Shown here one piece after another: positions 34,246 to 43,433 of a DNA stretch of 64,000 nucleotides (position 1 is the first letter of the stretch; each line of letters starts with the position of its first letter). Under the pieces are notes generated by a model. That model saw only the letters and a list, made by a program, of their open reading frames with translations, was not told the origin of the DNA and ran no database searches. The stretch is taken from positions 1,642,061 through 1,706,060 of the forward strand of contig NZ_QAJL01000003.1 in the NCBI RefSeq assembly GCF_003852525.1, written 5' to 3'. The DNA is from Pedobacter sp. KBW06. GTDB lineage: Bacteria; Bacteroidota; Bacteroidia; Sphingobacteriales; Sphingobacteriaceae. Position numbers and translations under genes: made by a program.

Positions 34246-35004
34246 ATGATCAAAAATTGGTTTTCCGGTTACCGTTCTGCCGATCTTAATGCCATGTTAA
34301 CCGAAAGCAGTCACCGGCCATGGCCCATACCTGCAGGAAAATGGCAATATTATCAGGAATGGAATAATGTATTGTTCTTTCATTGGAAAGTTCCTGCGGA
34401 GTTGTTAAGGCCCCTGATCCCTGCAGGATTGGAACTGGACCTTTTTGAAAATGAGGCCTGGATCTCCCTTGTTCCCTTTACCATGGAAAAGATCAGTCCG
34501 GCAGGACTTCCTCCTGTAGCTTTCATTTCTGATTTCCATGAAATTAACCTGAGGACATATGTGGTAACGGAGGGCAAGCCAGGCGTTTATTTCCTGAATA
34601 TAGAAGGGCAAAAACATTTGTCGGTATGGATTGCAAAACTGTTATCGGGTCTTCCATACGAGAAAGCAAGGATGCAGCGCGGCAAAAACACCTATCTTTC
34701 AGACCATGCGGTAAAAGGCTTTAAGCTGGATGTTGAATTTGAGCTGAAGGCATTCATCTCTTTAAAAAGTAAGCTTGACCTTTGGCTTTCAGAAAGGTAT
34801 TGCCTCTACCTGAACCGGGGGCAAAAATTGTACAGGTATGAAATCCATCACCTGGAATGGCAGATTGCGGAGATGGAATTAAAAAAAACAAAGATCAATT
34901 ACGCTATAAACGGACTCAGCTTTACGGACCGGACTCCAGACCTGATCCGGTATTCTCCAGGTGTGAAAGTACTGGCCTGGGGCAGACAAGAAATTAAAAG
35001 ATAA
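34246..35004 (+). CDS. DUF2071 (YqjF-like) protein
   Basis: A 252-residue soluble protein of the acetoacetate-decarboxylase-like DUF2071 family. The start of the domain is MLFFHWKVP-like (NNVLFFHWKVPAELLRPLIP), followed by WISLVPFTMEKISP and INLRTYVV, all typical of YqjF proteins. No catalytic lysine was assigned. Function is not established. It begins a tight three-gene group with the YfiT-like gene 6 nt downstream and a DUF2059 gene. Confidence 0.87.
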   Translation: MIKNWFSGYRSADLNAMLTESSHRPWPIPAGKWQYYQEWNNVLFFHWKVPAELLRPLIPAGLELDLFENEAWISLVPFTMEKISPAGLPPVAFISDFHEINLRTYVVTEGKPGVYFLNIEGQKHLSVWIAKLLSGLPYEKARMQRGKNTYLSDHAVKGFKLDVEFELKAFISLKSKLDLWLSERYCLYLNRGQKLYRYEIHHLEWQIAEMELKKTKINYAINGLSFTDRTPDLIRYSPGVKVLAWGRQEIKR

Positions 35005-35010
35005 ATCCCG

Positions 35011-35553
35011 ATGTCAACAACACTTGAAAAACTTAAATTCCCGATAGGGAAACATGAAAAGCCGGCATCCATTACACCGGAATTGATGGAGCAGTACATC
35101 TCAACGATTGCGGCTTTCCCGGCAAAGCTTAAAAAGGAAGTCATCCACCTGAACGATGGGCAGCTGGATAGTCCATACCGGCCGGATGGCTGGACAATAA
35201 GGCAGGTGGTACATCATTGTGCCGACAGCCATATGAATGCCTTAATTCGTTTCAAACTGGCTTTAACGGAAGACAATCCTGTGATCAAACCCTACCATGA
35301 GGAAATCTGGGCAGAACTCGCAGACAGCAAAACAATGGAAATCGCGCCGAGCCTAACTTTACTTGAAGGATTACATGCCCGCTGGGCGCAATTGCTTCGC
35401 AGCCTTTCTCCTTCGGATCTGGAACGCAGTTTTATTCATCCGGCACATGGGAATAAAGTCTTGCTAAATGAAAATACCAGCATCTATGCCTGGCATGGGG
35501 AACATCACCTGGCACACATTACTGAATTAAAAAAGAGACAAAACTGGAATTAA
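35011..35553 (+). CDS. YfiT family bacillithiol transferase (DinB fold)
   Basis: A 180-residue four-helix-bundle metal enzyme of the DinB/YfiT group, which transfers bacillithiol to electrophiles for detoxification. The opening KFPIGKHEKPASIT, the central GWTIRQVVHHCADSHMNA and the C-terminal YAWHGEHHLAHI supply the three metal-binding histidines (one in VVHHCADSH, two in HGEHHLAHI). Length is normal. It overlaps no gene but is only 6 nt from the DUF2071 gene and 1 nt from the DUF2059 gene, so the three are coexpressed. Confidence 0.9.
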   Translation: MSTTLEKLKFPIGKHEKPASITPELMEQYISTIAAFPAKLKKEVIHLNDGQLDSPYRPDGWTIRQVVHHCADSHMNALIRFKLALTEDNPVIKPYHEEIWAELADSKTMEIAPSLTLLEGLHARWAQLLRSLSPSDLERSFIHPAHGNKVLLNENTSIYAWHGEHHLAHITELKKRQNWN

Positions 35554-35554
35554 T

Positions 35555-36001
35555 ATGAAAAAAATCATCATCACCCTTACTTTAATCTTAGCCGCTGCAA
35601 CACTTTCCTTTGGCCAGGACAATTCTGTCTACAAAACCACGCTTCAGGACATGATGAATATTTCCGGCGCTACAGAAAGCTATAAAGTGGTCATTACACA
35701 GACCTTTAAAATGCTCAAAGAGCAAAAATCTGAGGTTCCTGCTGAAGTATGGATACAGTTTGAAAAGTCATTTCTCGAGGCTTCCCAGGAAGAACTGTTG
35801 GAAATATTACTCCCTATTTATCAGAAACACATCAGCCTGCCCGATATGAAAGCCATTATCGCTTTCTATCAAAGTCCTGCAGGCAAGAGGTTCTCAGAAA
35901 AAACACCCCTCATTATGCAGGAATCTATGCAAGCTGGCCAGCAATGGGGCTTAAGACTGGCAGATCAGTTCAATAAAAAGCTAAAAGAGAAGGGCTATTA
36001 G
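35555..36001 (+). CDS. DUF2059 exported protein
   Basis: A 148-residue protein with a signal peptide (MKKIIITLTLILAAATLSFG). The helical DUF2059 domain includes LLEILLPIYQKHISLPDMKAI's central LPIYQKHISLPDM and AFYQSPAGKRFSEKTP. It probably works in the periplasm; the family has no settled function. Its start follows the YfiT-like stop directly. Its TAG stop (35999-36001) overlaps the TAA stop of the converging ABC gene, sharing the sequence TTAG. Confidence 0.9.
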   Translation: MKKIIITLTLILAAATLSFGQDNSVYKTTLQDMMNISGATESYKVVITQTFKMLKEQKSEVPAEVWIQFEKSFLEASQEELLEILLPIYQKHISLPDMKAIIAFYQSPAGKRFSEKTPLIMQESMQAGQQWGLRLADQFNKKLKEKGY

Positions 36002-37755
36002 CTCTTCCTCTTTCCTTTAAGCAGCATGTCCATTGCATGATCAAGTGTACCGGCCCTGATCACTTCTCCCGAGTTCACAAAAAAGATTTCATCGGCATTC
36101 TCAATGGTATTTAAGCGGTGTGCAATGATGACAAGGGTGGTATCCTTAGACAGCTTTTTTAAGATCATACCCAGCAACTGTTCTGTAATGGTATCGATGT
36201 TTGCCGTTGCTTCATCCAGGATTAGCAATTCCGGATTTCGCAGCACCGCCCTCATGAAAGCAATCAATTGCTTTTGTCCGAGGCTGATGTTGTCCGATCC
36301 CGAGGTAACTGGTGTTTCCAATCCTTCGTCAAATATCGCCAGCAGAGCTTCCAGATTGGCATCTTTGATCACCTCTTCCAATTGTGCATTCGAATAATCC
36401 TTATATTTAGGATTGCCGTATAAGATGTTGTCTTTCACCGATCCGCTAAAGAGAAAAGGTTCCTGCAAGATAAACCCGATCTTGCTGCTTCTTTCCTCAT
36501 CCGTATACGAACGGATGTCCTTACCGCTGAGCAGCACCGTTCCCTGGGTGGCATCATACAACCTGGCAATCAGCGAGGCTGTGGTTGTTTTTCCGCCTCC
36601 CGTAGGACCGATCAAGGCATATGTTTTGCCTTTTTCCAGACTGAAATTGATGTGATGGAGGATTTCCTGTCCCTCTGCATAGGAAAAATGTACGTTTCGG
36701 AATTCCAGCAGTGAACCGGAGGTTTCAACAGTATCTTTCAGCTGAGGAAGGTCATTTTCCAGGGATAAAATCTGTGAAACCCTGTCCCAGCTTGCCATGG
36801 CCACCTGAAAACTGGCCCATAAGGCTGCCAGCTGTCTTAATGGATTGTAAAAGTTAGTGGCATAAGACAGGTAACTCACCAATAGGCCGATCGTGAATTG
36901 CCCCTGGGAAATCAGGTAAATTCCAAACAGCAATACAATCAATTGTGCCATACCGGAAAGCAAACCATAAACCGGCATTAAAATATTATTGGCCAGTCCG
37001 GCCCCTATTGCCGTACGGTAATTATTCTGGTTGGCCTCATCAAATCGTTTTCTGAAATAATCCCTTCTGTTAAAGGCAATGATCACTTTAAAGTTATTCA
37101 GGCTTTCCTGAATCTCGGCACTCATCCCCCCTACACTCTTTAAGTTGGCTGCATTCCTTCTTTTTACCCAGGGTGAAACCACTGCCGTAAAGATCAGGAT
37201 CAGTACTGCCGGTAACAATGCCACAGACCCCAGCTCAAAATTGATCAGCAACAGGAAAATACCAGCTCCTGCCATCGTTACGATACTCCCGATAAACTGC
37301 ATCAGGGACTGAGAGAAAAACTGGTTAATTTTATCGGTATCACTATTTACCCGCGAAATCAGGTCGCCGGCTTTGTTCTCATTAAAAAAAGCAACCGGCA
37401 ATTCCTGTAACTTATTAAAGATGGCATTTCTTAAAGTAAACAGCATTCGCTGTCCCACTCCTCCCATCAGTTTTGTTTGCAGGTATCCCGTACAAAAGGT
37501 AATCATATACATGACCAGCAAGATGCCGGAAAACTTCAAGACACCCGAATATTGTTTCGTCCGCACATAGGCATCGATCGTATGTCCGATCAGCAAAGGC
37601 CCCAGCAACAGCAAGCCTGAGTTTAAAAGGATCGTCCCTGAAGCAATCCATAAATTTCTCCGCTCATCACTGATCAGTGCTATCAGCTTTTTCAGCGCCT
37701 GATAAGTAGATCGCTTTTTCTGCGTGGTACTTTCCTGGTTAAGATTATAATTCAT
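35998..37755 (-). CDS. ABC exporter half-transporter, catalytically competent Walker B subunit
   Basis: A 585-residue fusion of six membrane helices (~30-330) and an ATPase domain. Walker A is IGPTGGGKTT, Walker B is LLILDEATAN with the catalytic Glu, and the H-loop is IIAHRLNT. Its signature motif is ISLGQKQL instead of LSGGQ. It overlaps the upstream half-transporter gene by 11 nt. The motif changes in the two genes are complementary, as in heterodimeric exporters such as TM287/288 or BmrCD: this subunit supplies the intact Walker B and the altered signature. Substrate unknown; drugs or lipids are usual. Confidence 0.94.
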   Translation of the reverse strand: MNYNLNQESTTQKKRSTYQALKKLIALISDERRNLWIASGTILLNSGLLLLGPLLIGHTIDAYVRTKQYSGVLKFSGILLVMYMITFCTGYLQTKLMGGVGQRMLFTLRNAIFNKLQELPVAFFNENKAGDLISRVNSDTDKINQFFSQSLMQFIGSIVTMAGAGIFLLLINFELGSVALLPAVLILIFTAVVSPWVKRRNAANLKSVGGMSAEIQESLNNFKVIIAFNRRDYFRKRFDEANQNNYRTAIGAGLANNILMPVYGLLSGMAQLIVLLFGIYLISQGQFTIGLLVSYLSYATNFYNPLRQLAALWASFQVAMASWDRVSQILSLENDLPQLKDTVETSGSLLEFRNVHFSYAEGQEILHHINFSLEKGKTYALIGPTGGGKTTTASLIARLYDATQGTVLLSGKDIRSYTDEERSSKIGFILQEPFLFSGSVKDNILYGNPKYKDYSNAQLEEVIKDANLEALLAIFDEGLETPVTSGSDNISLGQKQLIAFMRAVLRNPELLILDEATANIDTITEQLLGMILKKLSKDTTLVIIAHRLNTIENADEIFFVNSGEVIRAGTLDHAMDMLLKGKRKS

Positions 37756-39475
37756 AATTGCTGGTGCTCTGTTGTGAGGTATAAATCTGAACGTACTCAG
37801 GACTGCTTTTCATCAGCTCCGTATGTGTTCCCTGGGCAACGATCTCGCCCTGCATCAACACAATAACCTTATCATAATGCGCTACAGACACGATTTTCTG
37901 AGTTACAGAAAGTAAGGTGATGCCCGGATAATTTCGCTGGACATTTTCTAAGATCCTCTTTTCTGTATTGTGGTCTACGCGGGAAGTGAAATCATCCAAA
38001 AGCAATACCTTAGGATTTAAAGCTAAAGCCCTTGCCAGCATGATGCGCTGTTTCTGGCCACCGGAAAGGTTCGAACCGCGTTCAGAAACAATTGTATTCA
38101 GCTGATCGGGAAGCCCTGCCACAAAATCGTTCAGCTCGGCGGTTTCAATCGCCATTTCCAGCGACTGATCTGTCACCGTATCACTAAATGCAATGTTTTC
38201 CCTGATGCTCATGTTAAAGATGATGCTATCCTGAAAAACGAAGCCTACCTGCTGGTGAAAAACTTCCTGGTTATAACTGTTGATATCATGTCCGTCAAAC
38301 AAGACTTCGCCCGATTCCGGGAGGATCAATCCGGTGAGGATGTACAGTAATTGCGACTTTCCTGCTGCAGTGGGGCCGATAATGGCCGTTTTAGAACCCG
38401 CTTTTAAAGCAAAGGAAATGTTTTTCAAGGCAGGTTTCTGTCCGTAAGAGACCGAAACATCTTTCAGTTCCAGCTCCCCCCTCAATGTTGCCTTGATATT
38501 GCCATCTGCAGGATTTTCTGCAATGTTCAATACGCCTTCAATCCTTTGATAAGAGGTGGTGGCCTGGGCAATCACATTGCTCATGAAACCAATCACCAGA
38601 ATCGGAAAGATCAGCAAGCTCAGATAACTCGTAAAAGCAGCAAATTCTCCCAGACTCATCGTTCCCTGGATCACGAAATGACCGCCCAGGGCAAGGATCG
38701 TTAATCCGGCCATATTGGCAACAAAGATGATCAGTGGAATCAGTCCTGCAAATAATTTAAGAATAGACAAGCCCAGGTTCTTTGCCTGGGTATTTGCCGA
38801 CAGGAATTTATCATATTCCAGCTGCTGCGAGTTGATCACCCTGATCAACGCCGCGCCAAGGATGCTTTCACTGATGACTTTATTGAGCCAGTCGATCACC
38901 TCCCTGCTCTTTTTAAACAATGGCTTCACTTTACTAAGGACCAGGTAAAAAGAAGTCCCGATGATGGGAACAATCGCAATTACCGCCAAAGCGAGCTTCC
39001 AGTTCAGACTCAGCAGCAGGATACTCGCGCCGACAATAAGAAATATGGAAGAGGCAATGGACACAATGGCTTGTGAGACAAAAGATTTGATCGCATCTAC
39101 ATCCGTAGTCAGGTTAGTCAGCAATTTCGAAGGGTTGGCTTTTTCGATATAGGCATGGCTCTGACGGGAAATCTGATTGGAGAGCCTCGTCCTCAGGTCC
39201 CTTGCTACCCGCTCTGATGCATAAGTCTGCACCAGGCTTTGAAGGTAAGTAAACAGGAAAATGAAAAGAATGGCAATCCCGAATTCCAGGAATACTGCGC
39301 GGATTCCAAAAGTACCTGCAGTATAAGCATCAATACTGTCCGCTATAATTTTAGGGAGCAGCAGGTTCACACCATTGCTCAGCAAGGCCAGGAATATCAA
39401 CAAAAAGATCATTCCCCGATATGGCTTTAGCAGACTAAAAACACTTGACTTCTTCTCTGCTTTGTTTTTTTTCAT
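37745..39475 (-). CDS. ABC exporter half-transporter, degenerate-site subunit
   Basis: A 576-residue membrane-ATPase fusion, partner of the next gene. Walker A is IGPTAAGKSQ and the signature LSGGQKQR is canonical, but Walker B reads LLLDDFTS with Asp in place of the catalytic Glu, and the H-loop His is replaced by Gln (SVTQKI). It therefore contributes the good signature to the active site and the inactive Walker B to the degenerate site. It lies 24 nt after the LolC/E-type gene on the same strand, so the three may be one operon. Confidence 0.94.
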   Translation of the reverse strand: MKKNKAEKKSSVFSLLKPYRGMIFLLIFLALLSNGVNLLLPKIIADSIDAYTAGTFGIRAVFLEFGIAILFIFLFTYLQSLVQTYASERVARDLRTRLSNQISRQSHAYIEKANPSKLLTNLTTDVDAIKSFVSQAIVSIASSIFLIVGASILLLSLNWKLALAVIAIVPIIGTSFYLVLSKVKPLFKKSREVIDWLNKVISESILGAALIRVINSQQLEYDKFLSANTQAKNLGLSILKLFAGLIPLIIFVANMAGLTILALGGHFVIQGTMSLGEFAAFTSYLSLLIFPILVIGFMSNVIAQATTSYQRIEGVLNIAENPADGNIKATLRGELELKDVSVSYGQKPALKNISFALKAGSKTAIIGPTAAGKSQLLYILTGLILPESGEVLFDGHDINSYNQEVFHQQVGFVFQDSIIFNMSIRENIAFSDTVTDQSLEMAIETAELNDFVAGLPDQLNTIVSERGSNLSGGQKQRIMLARALALNPKVLLLDDFTSRVDHNTEKRILENVQRNYPGITLLSVTQKIVSVAHYDKVIVLMQGEIVAQGTHTELMKSSPEYVQIYTSQQSTSNYEL

Positions 39476-39499
39476 ATCCTGATGAGTTGTTATAATCTG

Positions 39500-40720
39500 C
39501 TATTTGAACCGGATCGCTTTGAGTGGTGAGATTTTACTGACCAGCATGGAAGGCAGGATCAATACCATAAAACAGATGATCACCGTACAGACATTGAGTA
39601 TTAATACTTCTGAAAAATGAATTTCTATAGGGACATAAGATAAATAATAAGATCCCTGATCCAGCTTAAACAGGTGTGTGTATTGCTGCAGGAAGCAAAG
39701 ACCAAGGCCCAGTATATTTCCCAGCAACAATCCGATCCCTACCAGATAAACCGCATTGTAAAGGAAAATCTTCATCACACTAAAATCTGTCATCCCGAAT
39801 GCTTTCAGCATTCCTATCATATTGGTACGCTCTAAAATCATGATCAGCAGGGCGGTAATCATATTGATCACCCCAACAATCATCATTAAGATCAGCAAGA
39901 CCCTTGTATTGACATCCAGTAAAGACAACCAGGTAAAAATTGCCGGAAAAAACTCATAAACCGATTCTGATTTAAGGTTCACCTCAAGGTTCGTATAGAT
40001 GTCCATTGAAACCGGCTTGAGTTTCGAGAAATCTTTAATCCGGACCTCTATTCCTCCGATCTCGTCTGCTGACCAGTTGTTTAACCTGCGGATTACATTC
40101 AGGTCTCCCAAAACAAAACCTTTATCAATTTCCTCTACGCCAACGCTATATATACCTACGATTTTAAATTTCCTGCTCCGGGGTGGGTTCTGTACGAAAT
40201 TCATGATAAAAGAATCTCCCGTTTTCAGCTTGAGCCGGTTTGCAGTAAATTGAGAGATCATAATTTCCTTCATCGCCGCTGCGCTATCGGTGAAACTGAT
40301 CACCCTTCCACTCACTAAATGCTCAGAAATATATTTCCAGTTGAAGCTCTTGTCTATCCCTTTAAAATTAATGCCTTCGACTTCGTCGTTCACCGAAATA
40401 ATGGCAGGCTTTGTCGCATAAGGCTGAAAGTAAGCTACATCCTTGTTTTTCTTAAGGTTGCTAATCGTTTCTGCCCCCGGAACAAAAGGTGTAAGCTCAA
40501 AGGAATTATTCAGGTCGAACTTAAAGATGCGGACATCCCCGATATAGCCCCTTACCTTTTCCCGGATCTCTGTCTTAAAACCATTGATAATGGCGACCGA
40601 CAGAATCATCACCGCTAAACTGAGCATGACGCCTGCTATCGCAATGCGAACGATCAGCTTGGAAAAAGTACGCTCAGATTTAATGGCTATCCGCCCTGCT
40701 ATGAAATATTCTGTATTCAA
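39500..40720 (-). CDS. FtsX-like/LolC-E type ABC permease
   Basis: A 406-residue protein with one N-terminal helix (LIVRIAIAGVMLSLAVMILS), a periplasmic MacB-type domain (~50-260) and three C-terminal helices of the FtsX fold (~270-400, including LILMMIVGVINMITALLIMI). The layout is that of LolC/LolE, which extract lipoproteins from the inner membrane. No LolD ATPase is adjacent. The start codon appears to be TTG at 40720 (LNTEYFIAGRIA); no in-frame ATG was found before the upstream stop. It heads the minus-strand group with the ABC exporter. Confidence 0.88.
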   Translation of the reverse strand: MNTEYFIAGRIAIKSERTFSKLIVRIAIAGVMLSLAVMILSVAIINGFKTEIREKVRGYIGDVRIFKFDLNNSFELTPFVPGAETISNLKKNKDVAYFQPYATKPAIISVNDEVEGINFKGIDKSFNWKYISEHLVSGRVISFTDSAAAMKEIMISQFTANRLKLKTGDSFIMNFVQNPPRSRKFKIVGIYSVGVEEIDKGFVLGDLNVIRRLNNWSADEIGGIEVRIKDFSKLKPVSMDIYTNLEVNLKSESVYEFFPAIFTWLSLLDVNTRVLLILMMIVGVINMITALLIMILERTNMIGMLKAFGMTDFSVMKIFLYNAVYLVGIGLLLGNILGLGLCFLQQYTHLFKLDQGSYYLSYVPIEIHFSEVLILNVCTVIICFMVLILPSMLVSKISPLKAIRFK

Positions 40721-40801
40721 TCTTTTGCTATAAATGGTAACTTAGCAAAAATGCTCAATTGATTTTGATTTAAAGTTATAATTATAAAAAAAGGTTCCCC
40801 A

Positions 40802-42073
40802 ATGAGACAATCACTTACCTATATCGTACAAGCTGCATTTCTTACTTTTAGTCTTCAGGCTTGCGCTTCCAGTCGGCCTGCAAAGATGAAACCGGCAATA
40901 ACCCATTCTTCGGCAGCCAGTACCAGTAGTGCGAAACTGCAGGAAAACCCCATCCGTACCGGAGCTGAACAAACGGAAAAATACTTTCCCTACCTGAAAG
41001 GCAAGCGCATTGGAATGGTGGTCAACCCAACTTCCGTGATCGGAAATGAAACTTCCGTAGACAGCCTGTTGAAACTGGGTGTAAATATTGTAAAGATCTT
41101 TGGTCCGGAACACGGTTTCCGTGGCAATGCCAGTGCAGGGATTCATGTGAACGATGCCATAGATACCAAAACGGGAATTAAAGCGGTTTCCCTTTATGGA
41201 AAGCATTCTACACCCACCAAAGAAGACCTTGCAGATGTAGACCTCATGATCTTTGACATTCAGGATGTGGGCGTTCGTTTTTACACCTATATCAATACCC
41301 TGCAACATGTGATGGAAGCCTGCGCCGCAGAAAACAAGGAAGTACTGATCCTTGACCGCCCCAATCCGAACGGGTTCTATATCGATGGCCCCATTCTGGA
41401 CCCGAAACTCGTTTCCGGAATAGGCCTGCAGGCCATTCCTATTGTTCATGGCTTAACCGTTGGGGAATACGCACAGATGCTGAATGGTGAAGGCTGGCTG
41501 AAGAACAAGGTAAAGTGTAAAATCAAGATCATCACCGTAGAAAATTACAACCACGATCTTCCATATGACCTTCCGGTAAAACCCTCACCGAACCTGAATA
41601 CCCAGCAATCTATTTTACTGTATCCGACCTTATGTCTTTTTGAAGGCACTTATCTGAGCCAGGGACGGGGAACCCAGTTTCCATTTACGGTATTAGGTGC
41701 ACCGGCATTGAAAGGAAAATACGATTTCAGCTTTACCCCTAAAAGTATCAAAGGAATGGCAGAAACGCCTTTGCATCAAAACAAAGTATGTTATGGCATG
41801 GACCTGAGAACTTACGATGTGGCAAAGATCCGAAGGAATAAAGCCCTGAATTTAAACTGGCTGATCGAGCTTTATAAGGCTTACCCCAATAAAGCAGATT
41901 TTTTCAACTTTAAACTCAGTACCCAGATGGGAAGTTTTGACAAGCTTTCCGGAGATTATAACCTGAAACAGCAAATCATTGACGGGAAATCAGAAAAAGA
42001 AATCAGGGCCAGCTGGGAGCCTGGATTAACTAGGTATAAAACAATGCGTCAGCAGTACTTGTTGTATCCTTAA
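40802..42073 (+). CDS. DUF1343 lipoprotein, NamZ-type exo-beta-N-acetylmuramidase
   Basis: A 423-residue predicted lipoprotein with lipobox SLQAC (Cys ~21) and a low-complexity Ser/Ala linker (~30-50). The DUF1343 domain has GMVVNPTSVIG, FGPEHGFRGNASAG (with the conserved EHGFRG), DLMIFDIQDVGVRFYTY and ILDRPNPNG, all hallmarks of NamZ (GH171), which releases N-acetylmuramic acid from the non-reducing end of peptidoglycan fragments. It would act in peptidoglycan recycling or predation in the periplasm. It is divergent from the LolC/E-type gene. Confidence 0.9.
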   Translation: MRQSLTYIVQAAFLTFSLQACASSRPAKMKPAITHSSAASTSSAKLQENPIRTGAEQTEKYFPYLKGKRIGMVVNPTSVIGNETSVDSLLKLGVNIVKIFGPEHGFRGNASAGIHVNDAIDTKTGIKAVSLYGKHSTPTKEDLADVDLMIFDIQDVGVRFYTYINTLQHVMEACAAENKEVLILDRPNPNGFYIDGPILDPKLVSGIGLQAIPIVHGLTVGEYAQMLNGEGWLKNKVKCKIKIITVENYNHDLPYDLPVKPSPNLNTQQSILLYPTLCLFEGTYLSQGRGTQFPFTVLGAPALKGKYDFSFTPKSIKGMAETPLHQNKVCYGMDLRTYDVAKIRRNKALNLNWLIELYKAYPNKADFFNFKLSTQMGSFDKLSGDYNLKQQIIDGKSEKEIRASWEPGLTRYKTMRQQYLLYP

Positions 42074-42085
42074 AAAAGGATCCCA

Positions 42086-42298
42086 ATGAACAGCGAACCC
42101 AAAAAGAAAAGCGGAAAACCGGGGAGCAATTACCTGGAAGAAATCCCTAAGGATAAGGTTCCTGCCGGAGATAAGGCAGTAAAGAAACCGGAAGACAAAG
42201 ATTATCAGAAAGAAGAAGCCGATTTTAAACATCCGGCTAAAGAAAGAGAACAGGGAGAACAACCGGTACACCCTATAAAAAACGCACCTAAAACATAA
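42086..42298 (+). CDS. Small charged, probably disordered protein
   Basis: A 70-residue very hydrophilic protein rich in Lys, Glu and Pro, with no hydrophobic core, no signal peptide and no recognised family. It begins MNSEPKKKSGKPGSN and lies 12 nt after the NamZ-type gene, followed by a terminator that also serves the opposite strand. The reading frame is well placed between neighbours, but with this composition the product is hard to verify from sequence alone. Confidence 0.6.
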   Translation: MNSEPKKKSGKPGSNYLEEIPKDKVPAGDKAVKKPEDKDYQKEEADFKHPAKEREQGEQPVHPIKNAPKT

Positions 42299-42301
42299 TC
42301 A

Positions 42302-42335
42302 AGGCCCTGAATTTCTCTCAGGGCCTCTTTTTTTT
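42302..42335 (+). terminator. Terminator after the small charged protein gene
   Basis: AGGCCCTGA (42302-42310) pairs perfectly with TCAGGGCCT (42318-42326) around a 7-nt loop, followed by a run of eight T. It extends into the last codons of the converging topoisomerase gene. Confidence 0.88.
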
Positions 42336-43373
42336 CTGTACCGCACGGAGAAACGACATCAGCACTTTCTCATCGTTTTTTATTCCCGCCAAAGTATTCC
42401 TCTGAGCAGGATTGATTTTTTTCAGGTACTTTGTAAGTTCCCCCTGTTCAAAGGCCTCCAGCAACATCGGATACACATAAGAACTCTTACATACTGCCCG
42501 GGTATTTCCAAGTCTTGCCGCTACACAATCCAATACTTCAACAATCATCTTTTTCTTTGGCTGCTCTTCACTGGCTCCCGCTTCACAAACTGCCAGTTGC
42601 CGCAATGCTTCCAGTGTCCCTCCCCAGGTCCGAAAATCCTTGGCACTGAAATCGCCTCCGGTGATTTCTTTAATGTAATTGTTTACCATTCCTGAATCTA
42701 TCGCACGGCGTTCCGCATCATCGGCATAATACTGAAACAAGTCCTGGCCGGGGATTTCTTTACATTTCCGAAGCAAGGCAGCCAGGCTTTTATCGTTCAG
42801 GCTCAGCTCCTGCTGAACTCCCTTTTTGCCAACAAAGCTGAGTAACAAATGATTTCCATTGATCTTCACATGTTTATTCCGAAGCGTACTCAATCCGTAA
42901 CTTCCGTATAATTGTTTGTAGGATTGATTACCAATCCTGATTAAGGTTTTCTGCATAAACTCCACACAGATGGCCAGCACTTTTAATTCATCAAAACTTT
43001 TGCGCCTCAGGTCCTTTGCAATCCTTGTCCTTGCCTGGGGCAGCGATTTTCCGAAATCCAGCAGCCTGAAATATTTGCTGTCCGACCGCCTGGAGGTCCA
43101 TTCCGCATGATAACGGTATTGTTTCCTTCCTGCCACATCCATCCCCGTAGCCTGCAGGTAACCGTTCTTCTTTGGAGAGATCCAGACCTCTGTCCATGCC
43201 GGAGGAAGGACCAGCTTTGCGATCCTGCTCAGTTCATTTTCGTCCTTCAGCAGATTTCCGTCTTTATCTTCGTACCGAAAATGCCCTGGCTTTCCCTTCC
43301 TGTATATCCCAGGTTTGCTGTCTGTTACATAAACCAATCCGCTTGATTTGAGCGCTTCCAGTGTCTCCACCAT
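42318..43373 (-). CDS. DNA topoisomerase IB
   Basis: A 351-residue eukaryotic/poxvirus-like type IB topoisomerase that relaxes supercoils through a 3'-phosphotyrosine. The N-terminal domain contains RKGKPGHFRY and VLPPAWTEVWISP. The catalytic domain contains LRNKHVKINGNHL, the active-site arginine region DFRTWGGTLEAL, and the tyrosine in CKSSYVYPMLLEAF. Bacterial members are widespread but not essential. It stands alone between converging small genes and the divergent fmt. Confidence 0.93.
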   Translation of the reverse strand: MVETLEALKSSGLVYVTDSKPGIYRKGKPGHFRYEDKDGNLLKDENELSRIAKLVLPPAWTEVWISPKKNGYLQATGMDVAGRKQYRYHAEWTSRRSDSKYFRLLDFGKSLPQARTRIAKDLRRKSFDELKVLAICVEFMQKTLIRIGNQSYKQLYGSYGLSTLRNKHVKINGNHLLLSFVGKKGVQQELSLNDKSLAALLRKCKEIPGQDLFQYYADDAERRAIDSGMVNNYIKEITGGDFSAKDFRTWGGTLEALRQLAVCEAGASEEQPKKKMIVEVLDCVAARLGNTRAVCKSSYVYPMLLEAFEQGELTKYLKKINPAQRNTLAGIKNDEKVLMSFLRAVQKKKRP

Positions 43374-43433
43374 ATACTTTCCATAAAATATGCGTGAAAT
43401 TTTTAGTTATTTTGTTATCTAAAACAACGGATG

